Shown: positions 1-10,149 of the stretch, in pieces | How positions within the stretch are numbered: the first letter of the stretch is position 1 | Layout of the letters: every line of letters starts with the position of its first letter | The notes under the pieces: generated by a model | Databases searched by the model: none | The model's input: only the letters and a program-made list of their open reading frames with translations | Told to the model about the DNA's origin: nothing | Position numbers and translations under genes: made by a program | Assembly (NCBI RefSeq): GCF_001638985.1 | Contig: NW_017265146.1 | Coordinates: forward strand, 124,001-188,000 | Source: Phycomyces blakesleeanus NRRL 1555(-) | Taxonomy: Eukaryota; Mucoromycota; Mucoromycetes; Mucorales; Phycomycetaceae | DNA: 64,000 nt | Direction of reading: 5' to 3'

Positions 1-1227
1 GATCAACGATGGATATACTTTTTTGCTCGAAAATACCCGAATCTTCGTAAATTTATATTGGGAACAGAAGAAATAAGTTCTTTGCCCGTAGTCTCTTGCG
101 AAAAGGCAGTATCGCTTTTTGCTTCTGATCTTTACGCATTCTCTTGCTTGGAGGAACTTTCTGTGCGTATGTCAGGATCTTCAGATGATTCGCATATTTC
201 CTTTTGGAAAATGTTTTCTTCCTGTAATATTCCGGTCAAACGTCTAACATACAGTCCGCGCTTTTATCAGGGAACATCCGACAATATTTCTGGAAGAGCC
301 ATAGAAGCTAGCGTTAAATTTTTTTCCAACACAATCGAAGAGTTATATATATCATATTTTGGAGCATACAAAAACATAAAAGATGTAACATCAGCATTAT
401 CCTGCTGTACTCGTCTAGTCAAATTAAACATCTCTACCTTCCGAATTTCTATTAAACTCGACAAGCTCTTAAATGGCTGTAAGGCTTTAAAAAATATTAT
501 GTTGGGAGAGGTAGATATTGACATCAGCTCAAGTGCTTTCAATACACGTATACCACACGATGTCTCTACTATTTCATTTGTGAGATCAACTATTACTGCC
601 GATACATTCAATTATTTGTCTCCCCGCTGTATGAAACTTCAAATCATGTGTGTTTCCGAGTCAGTCATAAGTGGATCAATATCTGAAGAAAGTGGAAAAC
701 TTGCTATCGACTTGTCCTCCACCAACCTAAAGTACTTTCATTTAAACGGCTCTGAAATCAAGGCATCAAATAATCTTTCGGATGAGCCAATTTCCATAAA
801 TATTATAAACATTCACAGACCAATTTCCCGGCATTCACTTGGACTAGAGTCAGATATAAATAAAGAAGCTAAAACTGGACCAATATATACTAGCAATGAG
901 AAATCAATGGAGAATATAGATGCAAGCTGGGTTCATATATACCGTTTATTCGATGGATCGGGCCATTGGAACAGTGCGAAAAGAGTTTTGGGGAAAAAAG
1001 AATCCAAAAGAGCCAGAAAATACTACAGTAACTTTCAAATTAGAAATAAGGCCGAAACTGATAATGAATATCTTCGATCTTGGCGTGGACAAGTACTTAA
1101 AAAGAAATGGCGTAAAGATCTTTGCCGTGGATATGCTGAAATTCGACTTGGATACATTGAGAAATATGATATTGATAAAGAAGTATGGTGTCAATACGAA
1201 AGAGATCTTTATCGTACATTTCTATGA
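1..1227 (+). CDS. F-box/LRR family protein, C-terminal part (cut by window start)
   Basis: The frame is open from base 1, so the gene starts upstream of the window. The first residues (DQRWIYFFARKYPNLRKF) match the central segment of the complete relatives at 1637-3580, 6697-8607, 44705-46756 and 50123-52063, which all have W-[LI]-x-Y-F-A-x-K-Y-P-x there. Leucine-rich stretches follow, then the family's C-terminal signature: W-V-H-I, K-R-A-R-K-Y-Y, and WRKDLCRGYAEIRLGYIEKY. No intron is needed. The F-box itself would lie upstream. By analogy with F-box proteins it would be a substrate receptor of an SCF ubiquitin ligase. That role is family knowledge and nothing here tests it. It converges on the F-box gene at 1637. 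Confidence 0.8.
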   Translation, partial: DQRWIYFFARKYPNLRKFILGTEEISSLPVVSCEKAVSLFASDLYAFSCLEELSVRMSGSSDDSHISFWKMFSSCNIPVKRLTYSPRFYQGTSDNISGRAIEASVKFFSNTIEELYISYFGAYKNIKDVTSALSCCTRLVKLNISTFRISIKLDKLLNGCKALKNIMLGEVDIDISSSAFNTRIPHDVSTISFVRSTITADTFNYLSPRCMKLQIMCVSESVISGSISEESGKLAIDLSSTNLKYFHLNGSEIKASNNLSDEPISINIINIHRPISRHSLGLESDINKEAKTGPIYTSNEKSMENIDASWVHIYRLFDGSGHWNSAKRVLGKKESKRARKYYSNFQIRNKAETDNEYLRSWRGQVLKKKWRKDLCRGYAEIRLGYIEKYDIDKEVWCQYERDLYRTFL

Positions 1228-1636
1228 TGAATAAAATAAACTTTAGCCTCAAATATTGCACACAAAATTGTAATATTGAACTTGATTAACGTATAAAAGT
1301 TTATAGCTAGTCTATTATTTTCTATTAAATAAACTGTCTCAATTAAAATCAAAGTTCTGATAGAGGTAAAGACAATGTTCTGTGTATATATATATATCGC
1401 CACAGCTGTTTCTGTAAGTATCTCTTTGCAAAAATATGATGTATTAAAAAAATGTTAAAAATGGGGTATATTCAATATTGAATTTAATGATTCAAAGTTA
1501 TTGGTTGTAAAATTAATCATATGTCACTTTTAAGAGGCTTTAAGAACTCAAGTATGTATTTGTATCCTTTGTCTTTTTCTGATTATTTGGTATCATAGAT
1601 AGGTATATAATACAATAAGATAAGATGTGGTTAGTA
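1228..1636. other. intergenic spacer between convergent F-box genes
   Basis: AT-rich DNA between two convergent genes. A short TA dinucleotide run lies near 1387-1398. I see no coding or RNA feature. Confidence 0.6.
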
Positions 1637-3580
1637 TTAATTCAAAGAAACGAACAGTCTTTGCCAAACGTAATCATCTGTAAACCACCCGCTTCCAATG
1701 GTGTACTCGGCTACATATCCACATTTTAGTGTAGCATAGCCGCGGAATAGATCTCCTTTCCAATCGCTTCTCTTCTTTCGTATATTATCAGCTGGTTTAT
1801 ATTGCTTCTTTAATGCTGTGCTTTCTCCATGGTTAAAATGATTGTAATAGTCGAGAGCTTTCTTGACTTCTGTCTCTGTGAGTACCCATGTCTGTGACAT
1901 CCACCCTTCAACACCCTCATATTTGTGAGGAGTGTAAAACCAGGTAGCTTCTACGCCATTCTTTGGGTGTCCTTTACTTGACAACAAGGCATCAGATTGG
2001 GCTGCAAAAAATGGGAGTCGATACCATGAAGAAACTCTTCGTCTTCTGCGGTGCCTTGTATCATCTCTTAATTGCTGGTCAATGATTGGTCTAGAAAGGA
2101 CCATAAAGTTTATATTATTGATGTCGCTGTGTATTTCAGAGATATTGAATCGCACGTTTCGGAGAAGAAGTACTTTGAAGCGAGTGTATGACATATCGAC
2201 ACAAAGATTACCAGTTGTGGAAGAAATAGATCCAGTGATTGAAGTATTAGTCAACTGCATATAATTTAGGCGTCTGCACCGGAAAGATATGTTGTTGAGT
2301 GTTTTAGAACTTGTTTTTATAAATGTAAGTTCCATCATTCGCAATCCATGTAAGGTAGTGGTTTTTGGTGCCTCTGGACTGATTATAAGAGAGCCCCCCG
2401 ATAGCTTTAATCGCTTCAATGCTACACATCGATTCAACAGTATATCCATTTCAATAATAACGCAACGTATCCGAAGGTTCAAGTCAACTAGGTTAGGGCA
2501 GTAGTCAAGAGTAGCTGTGAGTACCCACAGACCACGAATATAATTGTATGTTCTGATGCAGACAGACTCGACAGATTTGGAAAATGGATTCACAGCTTCT
2601 TTGACAATGCTTTCAAATGTGCCTGGCGTGATTAAGCTTACGTGTACATCGTACTCTAAGCGTTTGATTGGAATATGGAATGGGCATAAGACATTCCAAA
2701 ATAGGAGGTTCGGTTTTCCTTCGTGGCCTCCGATGACAGAGGTTATTGCCTTGAGATACTGGAATACAAATGAAATGCTTTCAAACCACGGTATCATAGA
2801 GCTCGGGCAGTCTTCTACAAGTCTGTCATTACCAAAGGACATCTTTCCAAGTGTGTGTATATTCGGATATTTAAGAGCGAAATAACAAAGCCAACGGTAG
2901 TCATGGTAAACGGCTTCGGGACCAAAGATTACTAGTCGATTTGCTGGTTTTACGTCTTGAATGAGATCCAAATCGTTTGATGATAGCGAGGCAAGAGTCA
3001 TATTGACTGACAAGCTTTCGAGTCGTGGCAAATAATCGTGTATTGTCTCGAAATCATTCCATGTAAAGTACATCGAACCATTAACCCATCCCTGAGAAAG
3101 TCGTAGTTTTGTCAGACAAGGTAAGCAAGCAAATATATCGAGAAAAGGTTTTTCTGAGCTGTCAGAGTTCCATTTACTCAAGTGGATTGTTAGCTCAGTT
3201 AATTTTCCCCAAAGGTTCCAATTAGCAGTCGCGGCAAAGTTGTCATTGCTCAGGCCATTTTGTTCGATAGTCAAGGAATTTAAGCTTTGAAAATGTTGTT
3301 GAAAGGTGTGAAGTTCCCCATCACTTGCACGTAACTCTCCTTCAAGAAACAATGTTTTTACATGCTGTCCATTTCTGTGGTAGCTTTGGTATTCGTCAGT
3401 AGACTGGTCACATATCTTCTCCATCTTTTTTCGATTAAAAATTCGTAATTCACTCCACAAAGACTCTTGAAGGGGAGCTTGCCACGATTTACAAACAACT
3501 GTACATATATATTTGCGCTTGAATGAAAGAAAGCTGGCAATGTGGGAAATGATTTCGAATGGCAATTCAGATGCCAGCAT
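1637..3580 (-). CDS. F-box/LRR family protein, 647 aa
   Basis: This is a single-exon gene. The N-terminus (residues 4-45: LPFEIISHIASFL, then VCKSW) is a typical F-box, the Skp1-binding module of SCF ubiquitin ligases. The middle has repeated leucine-rich segments (for example LKRLKLSGGSLIISP, LNYMQLTNTSITG) as in F-box/LRR receptors. An arginine run (RHRRRRRVSSW) precedes the C-terminal signature with WFYT, KKALDYYNHF and WKGDLFRGYATLKCGY. The start MLASELPFEI matches the starts of the paralogues at 6697 and 44705. A longer reading frame in another phase over the N-terminus is a shadow. The substrate is unknown. Confidence 0.88.
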   Translation of the reverse strand: MLASELPFEIISHIASFLSFKRKYICTVVCKSWQAPLQESLWSELRIFNRKKMEKICDQSTDEYQSYHRNGQHVKTLFLEGELRASDGELHTFQQHFQSLNSLTIEQNGLSNDNFAATANWNLWGKLTELTIHLSKWNSDSSEKPFLDIFACLPCLTKLRLSQGWVNGSMYFTWNDFETIHDYLPRLESLSVNMTLASLSSNDLDLIQDVKPANRLVIFGPEAVYHDYRWLCYFALKYPNIHTLGKMSFGNDRLVEDCPSSMIPWFESISFVFQYLKAITSVIGGHEGKPNLLFWNVLCPFHIPIKRLEYDVHVSLITPGTFESIVKEAVNPFSKSVESVCIRTYNYIRGLWVLTATLDYCPNLVDLNLRIRCVIIEMDILLNRCVALKRLKLSGGSLIISPEAPKTTTLHGLRMMELTFIKTSSKTLNNISFRCRRLNYMQLTNTSITGSISSTTGNLCVDMSYTRFKVLLLRNVRFNISEIHSDINNINFMVLSRPIIDQQLRDDTRHRRRRRVSSWYRLPFFAAQSDALLSSKGHPKNGVEATWFYTPHKYEGVEGWMSQTWVLTETEVKKALDYYNHFNHGESTALKKQYKPADNIRKKRSDWKGDLFRGYATLKCGYVAEYTIGSGWFTDDYVWQRLFVSLN

Positions 3581-4559
3581 GATGTAAAGAGCAATGAAAA
3601 AGTAAGTGCGTGAGTCTGCGTGAGTTCGAGTGTGTTTTTTTTACTAATAAAAAAAATGAAAAACAGAGTTGTTGTATTTTCTTTTCATTTGTGCGAACTC
3701 TGTGAGAGTTAACCAACCATACTGGGAGAGCGGCGCAGTTTATGATCTATGTGTGGATACACAACATTTAAAGACATTGTGCACTGAAGACGTACCGAGC
3801 ATTCTTTTTTCCTTAAAAAAATAGGCTTCGGCTCGGTTACTGTTGAAGGCTGGTCGGTCTTGCTTTTGACTGTATCGAATGTACATTCACCTTTATACTC
3901 TTTGTGAAAACCAAGAAATCATTGAAGTCAGTGTTATACTACCCATAAATTAATATTGTCTTTGTTGGTCAGGTATTCTTTAAGGAACAGGTGGGCTACG
4001 TTTCACTTCTAGAGAGGGTAACACGCATCGTTACTTTCGGGTCGGTCAACCGTTAAAGCGCTTTTGCCCTTGGTTCAAAAAAAAAACAATTGATGTATAT
4101 AGTTAATTTTTCATGCTCATCTTCACCATAAAACTCTTATATTCAAGCCTGCCCTTCCATTTAAAATCGACTTGCAATCATAATTAGATTCGTAATGAAC
4201 AGTGTTCTCTCAATATTGTTTGACATATTTCACTTTGGTAGCTGTTGTTTTTGAGTTACGCAGCCCTTTTAGGTTTGTGCCTCTTGTCTATAAACTTAAA
4301 TTAATCGAACAGAGTACTACCTTTTCTTTTGCTGATAAAACTTTGTATATGATACTTTGTAAAATGCGTTCAAATGCATTTTTTAATATGTAACTGTATT
4401 TTTTCATCCTCTCCATTAACTCACAAAGGAAGCAAGAGTAGCTGGATTAATGGGTGTCACTAAATGATCCTCACCGGCGGGTCGGCACCGACCCCGAAAA
4501 TAAAAGTCACATATCCAGTAAAAAAAAATCGGCATATCCAATACCCACATCCAAATAAA

Positions 4560-4929
4560 TAGAGAACCCGTTGTCGAGTGAAAATTCTAAATTTTCACTC
4601 ACTCTTGCTACGCAGCGATTTAAATTCCAATGAAAAGATGTAAAATTTTACTGAGGGAGGCCATTTCATCACCAAGTTTTTATTAAGAATTGAGCTTGTT
4701 TCTTTACCTTCAAACATAAACATAATATAGTCAAGAGTCGTCTCTATATATCTACTTAAGAGAATAAGTCTTGGAAAGCCAAGTTTATTAAGATGTATCT
4801 CTCTTATGTTTGTCACAGTACTTATGTTTTCATCAACTGTGGTCGAGTTTCTCTTTTTTTTTGACTGGGTTTCACTAATAATTCTTTTTTAGTAGTCTTT
4901 GAAAATATCACATCCCAACGGGTTCTCTA
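4560..4929. repeat. MITE-like element with perfect 14-bp terminal inverted repeats
   Basis: TAGAGAACCCGTTG at 4560-4573 is exactly reverse-complemented by CAACGGGTTCTCTA at 4916-4929. The outermost TA on each side could be a TA target duplication, as Tc1/mariner-derived MITEs have. The interior is about 340 bp and has no recognisable transposase. Confidence 0.55.
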
Positions 4930-5884
4930 ATAAATGAATAAATAAATAATAATAGAGCTTGCTACCTGGATTTAAATACTGTATACCAAAAGTAGCAAAA
5001 TTCTTATATATGTGTTTAAATTATTCATCGACTTAGAATAGGGATACGATGGTTGTGATGAGAGAGAAAAAACAACCATAATGACCTTGTTAACATACAT
5101 TTTTACGAATAATTGGCCAATACAATATCTATATTAATATTTTCTTTATATATTATGTTTTGTTTCCAAGGTTTCACTGCTATTTAAGAAGATTTACGTT
5201 ATATTTACTTGTATTTGAGCTTATTTTATTAAAATAAGCATATCCAAAGAACAACCTAATATGTTTACCGCTTCAATAATGCGCTTAAGAAAACATATAC
5301 TTAAGATTCGTCATAAGTAAGGGTTTGCAGAGGTACGGAGAATATTTTAAATTATATAGCCAAATAACAGACACAGTTTAACACACGAGTTTACCCTTTT
5401 GATAATTGTATCCCAATCCTTTAGGACAGATACTCTGGACAAACAGTTGTGTAGAGGTCCGGGTACTCTTGTATTAGAGCAAGCTTATTTTTGGTAGTTT
5501 ACTTGTATATTCTTTCTTTAGCTTTAATGTTATACCATGCAACCTTCTCGCAGTTGACTACTTGTCTTTTTCATATGGAGAAGTGTAACTTTTGAAGATT
5601 AACTTCCTTTTACTAGTTATGAGAGTGTTTTTGAGAGTAATGAAGATCATACTAGCTTGTATATAAGAGTGAAATAGGTGAAATAGAAGAAATTTAGCGA
5701 GAATTCGAAAGACAAATGTTCTTATTTACACTACACTCTTTGATGTGTTATGTTAATAATTGATATCATGTCCAATATAATGAGTTTTACAAAGAACTAA
5801 TTTATATTTCCGATTGACATTACAGTACATGTTAGCCAAGGGCCTCCTTCTATATTTTATGCTATGGAATTTGAAAAACATGAG

Positions 5885-6095
5885 GTGAATATGTCTTCAA
5901 GAATCCAAAGGATAAGGTTCAGCTTTAAAGGCTTAGATAGCCGGTAAATCTTCAGCGGATAGCTTTAAAGGGAAATGAAACATCGGAGGTACAATATTTT
6001 CACAAATTTGGGAATTCATTTAGCCTACGCCTACGCCTACGCCGATGGTTTAACGGATTAGATAGCAAGCTCTCTAATACACTTGAGTGTATACC
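5885..6095. repeat. dispersed repeat, copy 1
   Basis: Several blocks are shared in the same order with 21885-22080: ATATGTCTTCA-GAAT, GGATAAGGTTC, and A-CAAGCTCTCTAATA near the right end. The copies are diverged. There is no coding capacity. Confidence 0.4.
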
Positions 6096-6696
6096 CCGGA
6101 AAACTTGCAATAATCTCACTAAAATCATATTTTTTTCTATAGTATAATGACTTTATCTAAGTTTCAGACCACAATGATAAATGAAAGAAAGCTTCTGGGT
6201 ATCGCTCGTGCTTTTCATAGTATAATAGCTGATATTAGTATTACATAATGCACTTAATATGAGTGTATTATGCTTTTTCTTTTCTGTTTCAAATTTTGGT
6301 GATAATATAGAAAAAAATCTTTGGTATCAAAATTGGGTTATCAAATGAACTTCCCACGCTTTTCAGTAAAGCCTTGTGAGCTTCTTAGTCACTTTTAATT
6401 TTTCTATTGCAATAAAAACAGGCTATTTTAGATATTCAATTATGGCAATATGACCTGGTGTCCGTGAGTTTTGATACAATTGCATGCCTTATGAGAAATC
6501 TAAGAAAGAAATATTATGTAAATATATATGAGCTGATTGATATCGCACATATGAACTATACATTTATACGTTTTACATTTATTCATTCATATTATTTTTC
6601 CCCTTTACTAAGAAATTATTTATATATATATAATCTTGCCTTTGATTTTATAAAACTACGTGAGCCATTTTTTCTCTCTCTTTCTTTTTCTTCACC

Positions 6697-8607
6697 ATGC
6701 TTGCTTCTCAACTTCCCTTTGAAATTCTTGCTCACATCGCAAGCTTCCTTTTGGTTAATGATAGAATACCATGCGTCCAGACCTGCAAATCATGGAAGAC
6801 TCCCTTTGAAGAATCATTATGGGATACAGTCGAAATAAGTAGCCGATTAAAACTATTTGCTGTCTGTAGTTCGGCAAATCCTTCTCAGAACATTTATCAA
6901 AAGTACGGACATCTTGTACGAAAACTTGACCTCTATGGAAATTTTATCCTCAGCGACACTCAACTTTCAGTTATCCAACAACGTTTTCCAAATTTGCGCC
7001 ACTTTAAGACCGGTAAAAAGAACATCAGCAAGACCAGCTTTGGCAGGACCGCAGACTGGAATTCTTGGACCTCCTTGACAAAACTGTGCGTCGACACAAC
7101 TAGATTGGGATATTCTCATGCAGAAAAAAACGTTCTGGAAGTCCTATCCTGTCTTCCTTCTCTCACTGAGTTAGAACTCGAGCAATACAATTGGGAAAAG
7201 ATTATGATCTTTGAGTTGAAAGATTTTGAGACGCTTCATATGTACCTACCACGAATAGAGCACCTGTCAATCCAACTCAAATTTGCATCACTCACTCCAG
7301 AGCACCTATCACAGATGGAAAAGGCAACCCCGGCAATAAGCTTAAAATCATTCAAACTTGGGTATGGCAGCCTAGATCTTCGATGGATCTGCTATTTTGC
7401 CCGAAAGTACCCCAATATTCGCTTACTCGAATGGGCTATTAATGATGATGAGGATCTTGAATACGAGCATGAGGATGAAACCATGCGACTTTTAACCAGT
7501 CTTCCATATGTCTTTCCGCATCTCAACACAGCGAGGATGTACAGTTCCGGAAATCCGGATCAACTACATCTTACATTTTGGAAGCTTCTCCGTCCGTTCA
7601 ACGTACCTATCAAGGATTTGATCAACGAATTCTGCTACCACAAAGACGAAAAAGCCAGACTTGAAAGAAATATCACAGAATGTGTAAATGCGGTATCAGA
7701 AACAGTTGAAATATTCAATGTCATAGGCTATGATTTCAGAGATCCACAGATCATAAGCACCGGTTTCAACAATTGCTCTCGACTGGTCGATTTGAATATC
7801 CACGAATGCAACACCCATATTACTCTAAACAGCTTATTGGACCATTGTGTGTCTCTCAAAAGGCTAAGATTTTCTTTGGGATCTATATCCATCAAGCAAA
7901 AAAAAATTGATTACTCAATCACTCATGGATTGCGGATACTGGACGTTACTGGAGCAACTGTCGAGTCTGAAACGTTTAACTACCTATCGCTTAGATGCCG
8001 CCAGCTCAACTACATGCGTCTGAACGGTGTAAATGTTACCGGAATAGTCTATCAAGATACTGGGTGTCTCTGCCTTAATATGCCATACACAGATTTTAAG
8101 TTGTTGCATATACATTGTGTTCAATTTTATCAACAAAGTGTGAATAGCCTTCGAAATTCCAATCTCAATTTGGTTTCCCTTTCTCTTTCGTCCTCAGTTG
8201 CCCATAATGACCAAACGAAGATCAAGAACAGATCAACAGATATTCGATTATACAATAATATATACTCGAGATATTTAGCAAGTTCAATCTGGTTTCATAC
8301 ATTCTGCGAAGATCTAACAATCTATAGAGGAAGGTCTAAAGTGAGAATACTGGAAGAAGAAGAAGTCTCTTATGCTTATGATTATTATCATTCTGGTCAC
8401 TTTCACGATAGTAAGAATACTGAAAGTAGTGAAGAAGTGTACAGATCAAACGAAGGAAATGTAGCTATGGATAAATGGCATCAAGACCTTCCAAGAGGCT
8501 ATGCTGAGCTGAAATGTGAATATATAGCCAAATATGATCTGAGGCTTGAAAAAACCTACGATGACAGATTTTGGCAAAATGTATACAATGGTTTGACAAA
8601 ATCGTAG
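6697..8607 (+). CDS. F-box/LRR family protein, 636 aa
   Basis: This is a single-exon gene starting MLASQLPFEILAHIASFL, with an F-box through about residue 45 (CVQTCKSWKTPFEESLW). Central leucine-rich segments follow (for example LTKLCVDTTRLG, LRILDVTGATVES, LNYMRLNGVNVTG). The C-terminus carries the family signature: IWFHT, YAYDYYHSG, and WHQDLPRGYAELKCEYIAKY. The upstream pyrimidine-rich stretch (TTTTCTCTCTCTTTC) directly before the ATG resembles a fungal leader. It is likely an SCF substrate receptor by family. The target is unknown. Confidence 0.88.
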   Translation: MLASQLPFEILAHIASFLLVNDRIPCVQTCKSWKTPFEESLWDTVEISSRLKLFAVCSSANPSQNIYQKYGHLVRKLDLYGNFILSDTQLSVIQQRFPNLRHFKTGKKNISKTSFGRTADWNSWTSLTKLCVDTTRLGYSHAEKNVLEVLSCLPSLTELELEQYNWEKIMIFELKDFETLHMYLPRIEHLSIQLKFASLTPEHLSQMEKATPAISLKSFKLGYGSLDLRWICYFARKYPNIRLLEWAINDDEDLEYEHEDETMRLLTSLPYVFPHLNTARMYSSGNPDQLHLTFWKLLRPFNVPIKDLINEFCYHKDEKARLERNITECVNAVSETVEIFNVIGYDFRDPQIISTGFNNCSRLVDLNIHECNTHITLNSLLDHCVSLKRLRFSLGSISIKQKKIDYSITHGLRILDVTGATVESETFNYLSLRCRQLNYMRLNGVNVTGIVYQDTGCLCLNMPYTDFKLLHIHCVQFYQQSVNSLRNSNLNLVSLSLSSSVAHNDQTKIKNRSTDIRLYNNIYSRYLASSIWFHTFCEDLTIYRGRSKVRILEEEEVSYAYDYYHSGHFHDSKNTESSEEVYRSNEGNVAMDKWHQDLPRGYAELKCEYIAKYDLRLEKTYDDRFWQNVYNGLTKS

Positions 8608-9300
8608 ACTCTTCCATTGTTTGTGTATAATTTTTCTTTAATAATTTTATTCTATAATTCTTGTATAGTAATAATAATAAAACATTACCTATCTTTATTT
8701 GCTACTTGCAAGAGAACTAATCCTTTGACTTGTAAAGAAAATTACATGATTCCATAGACCTAGCTTACAGGATGTCTAACACTGAAGATACTTCTTTTCG
8801 AACATGGCATCTGCACTTTACTGCTCTCACTCCCATGCCAGTTTTTCTCATGGGTGATTCAAAAATAATTTGAGACGTTGACCCAGTGTTCTTTTTAAAC
8901 TGTTTTTATGGCTACAACGCAATCTAGCAATGTACCTTTTCTGACGGACAGTCGTAACCGACAAAGCGAGTAGTACTATCAAGATATCCTTATCTTTTAT
9001 GAAATGACAAATTAGCTTCTTTGGTTATTATTTTTTCTTGTTTCGTGTCGTCCAGGACATTAGGTAAGTAAGATTGCTCCATTTTCAAGAACTTTCTTAT
9101 GGGCTACTTTGAGCAGTCGATAAACTCTGTTTACCAAATGACTTGAGAATGTGGTCAAACTATATCTCCTGCCGAACGAAAAAGTATGTTATGACTCCAT
9201 CTTTAAGCCTGTCAGTTTTTCTTCTTATAAAGGGCCATATCTGCTTTTCAATATATATATATATATGTGTGTGTATGGCTCTTGTATAAGTTTATTATAT

Positions 9301-9345
9301 CAATGCCAATGCCAATGCCAATGCCAATGCCAATTCCAGTGCTAG
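9301..9345. repeat. TGCCAA hexanucleotide microsatellite
   Basis: About six tandem copies of a TGCCAA unit end at CCAATTCCAGTGC. Confidence 0.85.
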
Positions 9346-9604
9346 CACTATTGGTGCCGTACAATAGCTACTTTTATATAAGCATATATTATGGTCTTCT
9401 TGATATTCATTAGTATTAATATTTTCTTAATTCATATTACATTATAGTATCAATAGTAAATCCAACGATTCTTATGTTACCGCAATTGTAAAATAGATAT
9501 ATTTCTCTCATAATAATAATAATAATAATAAAATAAATAATAAAATAAATAATATTTATATATATATTCTAATTTTTTATTTTATCTATCCTTCCTTCCT
9601 TCTG

Positions 9605-9791
9605 GTCCTGACCCTGATCCTGACCCTGATCCTAATCATATCCTTATCCATGACCCTGGCATTGGTCTTGATCTTGATACTGATCCTAATACTGATCCTG
9701 ATCCTGATACTGATCCTGATACTGATCCTGATACTGATTCTGATACTGATCCTAATACTGATCCTAATACTGATCCTAATACTGATCCAGA
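9605..9791. repeat. TGATCC/TGATAC hexanucleotide satellite
   Basis: Around 30 hexamers of the form TGATNC, TGACCC or TAATCC are arranged in alternation (TGATCC then TGATAC). The left side is degenerate and the right side homogeneous. Confidence 0.85.
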
Positions 9792-9849
9792 TTTCGGATT
9801 TTGTTTCTGTTTCTGCTAATCAAGTTAGTTGCCAGTAAGGTTAGTTCTC

Positions 9850-9987
9850 GTTGCTTGTTAGTAGGTTAGTTCCCGTTGCTTGTTAGTAAATTAGTAACTG
9901 TTGCTTGTTAGTAGATTAGTCTGTTGCTTGTTAGTAGATTGGAATCTGTTGCTTGTTAGTAGATTGGAATCTGTTGCTTCCTGTTGC
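9850..9987. repeat. 25-bp minisatellite
   Basis: Five tandem units start GTTGCTTGTTAGTA and are each 23-25 bp long. The last two full units are identical (ending GATTGGAATCT). A truncated sixth unit follows. Confidence 0.85.
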
Positions 9988-10149
9988 TATAAGATATATA
10001 AAGCAGTTAATTGGAGTAACTTCTGCTTCTGCCGGGAGATGGTCTGGAGATTCTTCATCTTTTTTTTCCCGCTCTTGAGAAAAGAATATCCAGACCAAAA
10101 GCGCTGGGTTTTATGTTGTTGTTGTTGATGATGATGATGCTGCTGCTGA

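Larger units (their letters stand above)
3581..6696. other. 3.1-kb intergenic region with repeats
   Basis: This spacer separates two divergent F-box genes. It holds a MITE-like element (4560-4929) and a dispersed repeat (5885-6095), with a short GCCTAC tandem near 6027-6043. The rest is AT-rich. The small open frames here lack family signatures or coding character, so I call no gene. Confidence 0.5.
8608..10149. other. intergenic region with satellite cluster
   Basis: AT-rich spacer. The second half is dominated by tandem repeats (annotated separately at 9301, 9605 and 9850). Long open frames through the 9.65-kb tract are by-products of the hexamer repeat, which has no stop in that phase. 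Confidence 0.55.

Noticed and set aside
9650..9838. 62-aa Leu/Ile repeat ORF
   Set aside because: It is the translation of the TGATNC hexamer satellite, which happens to lack stops in that phase.
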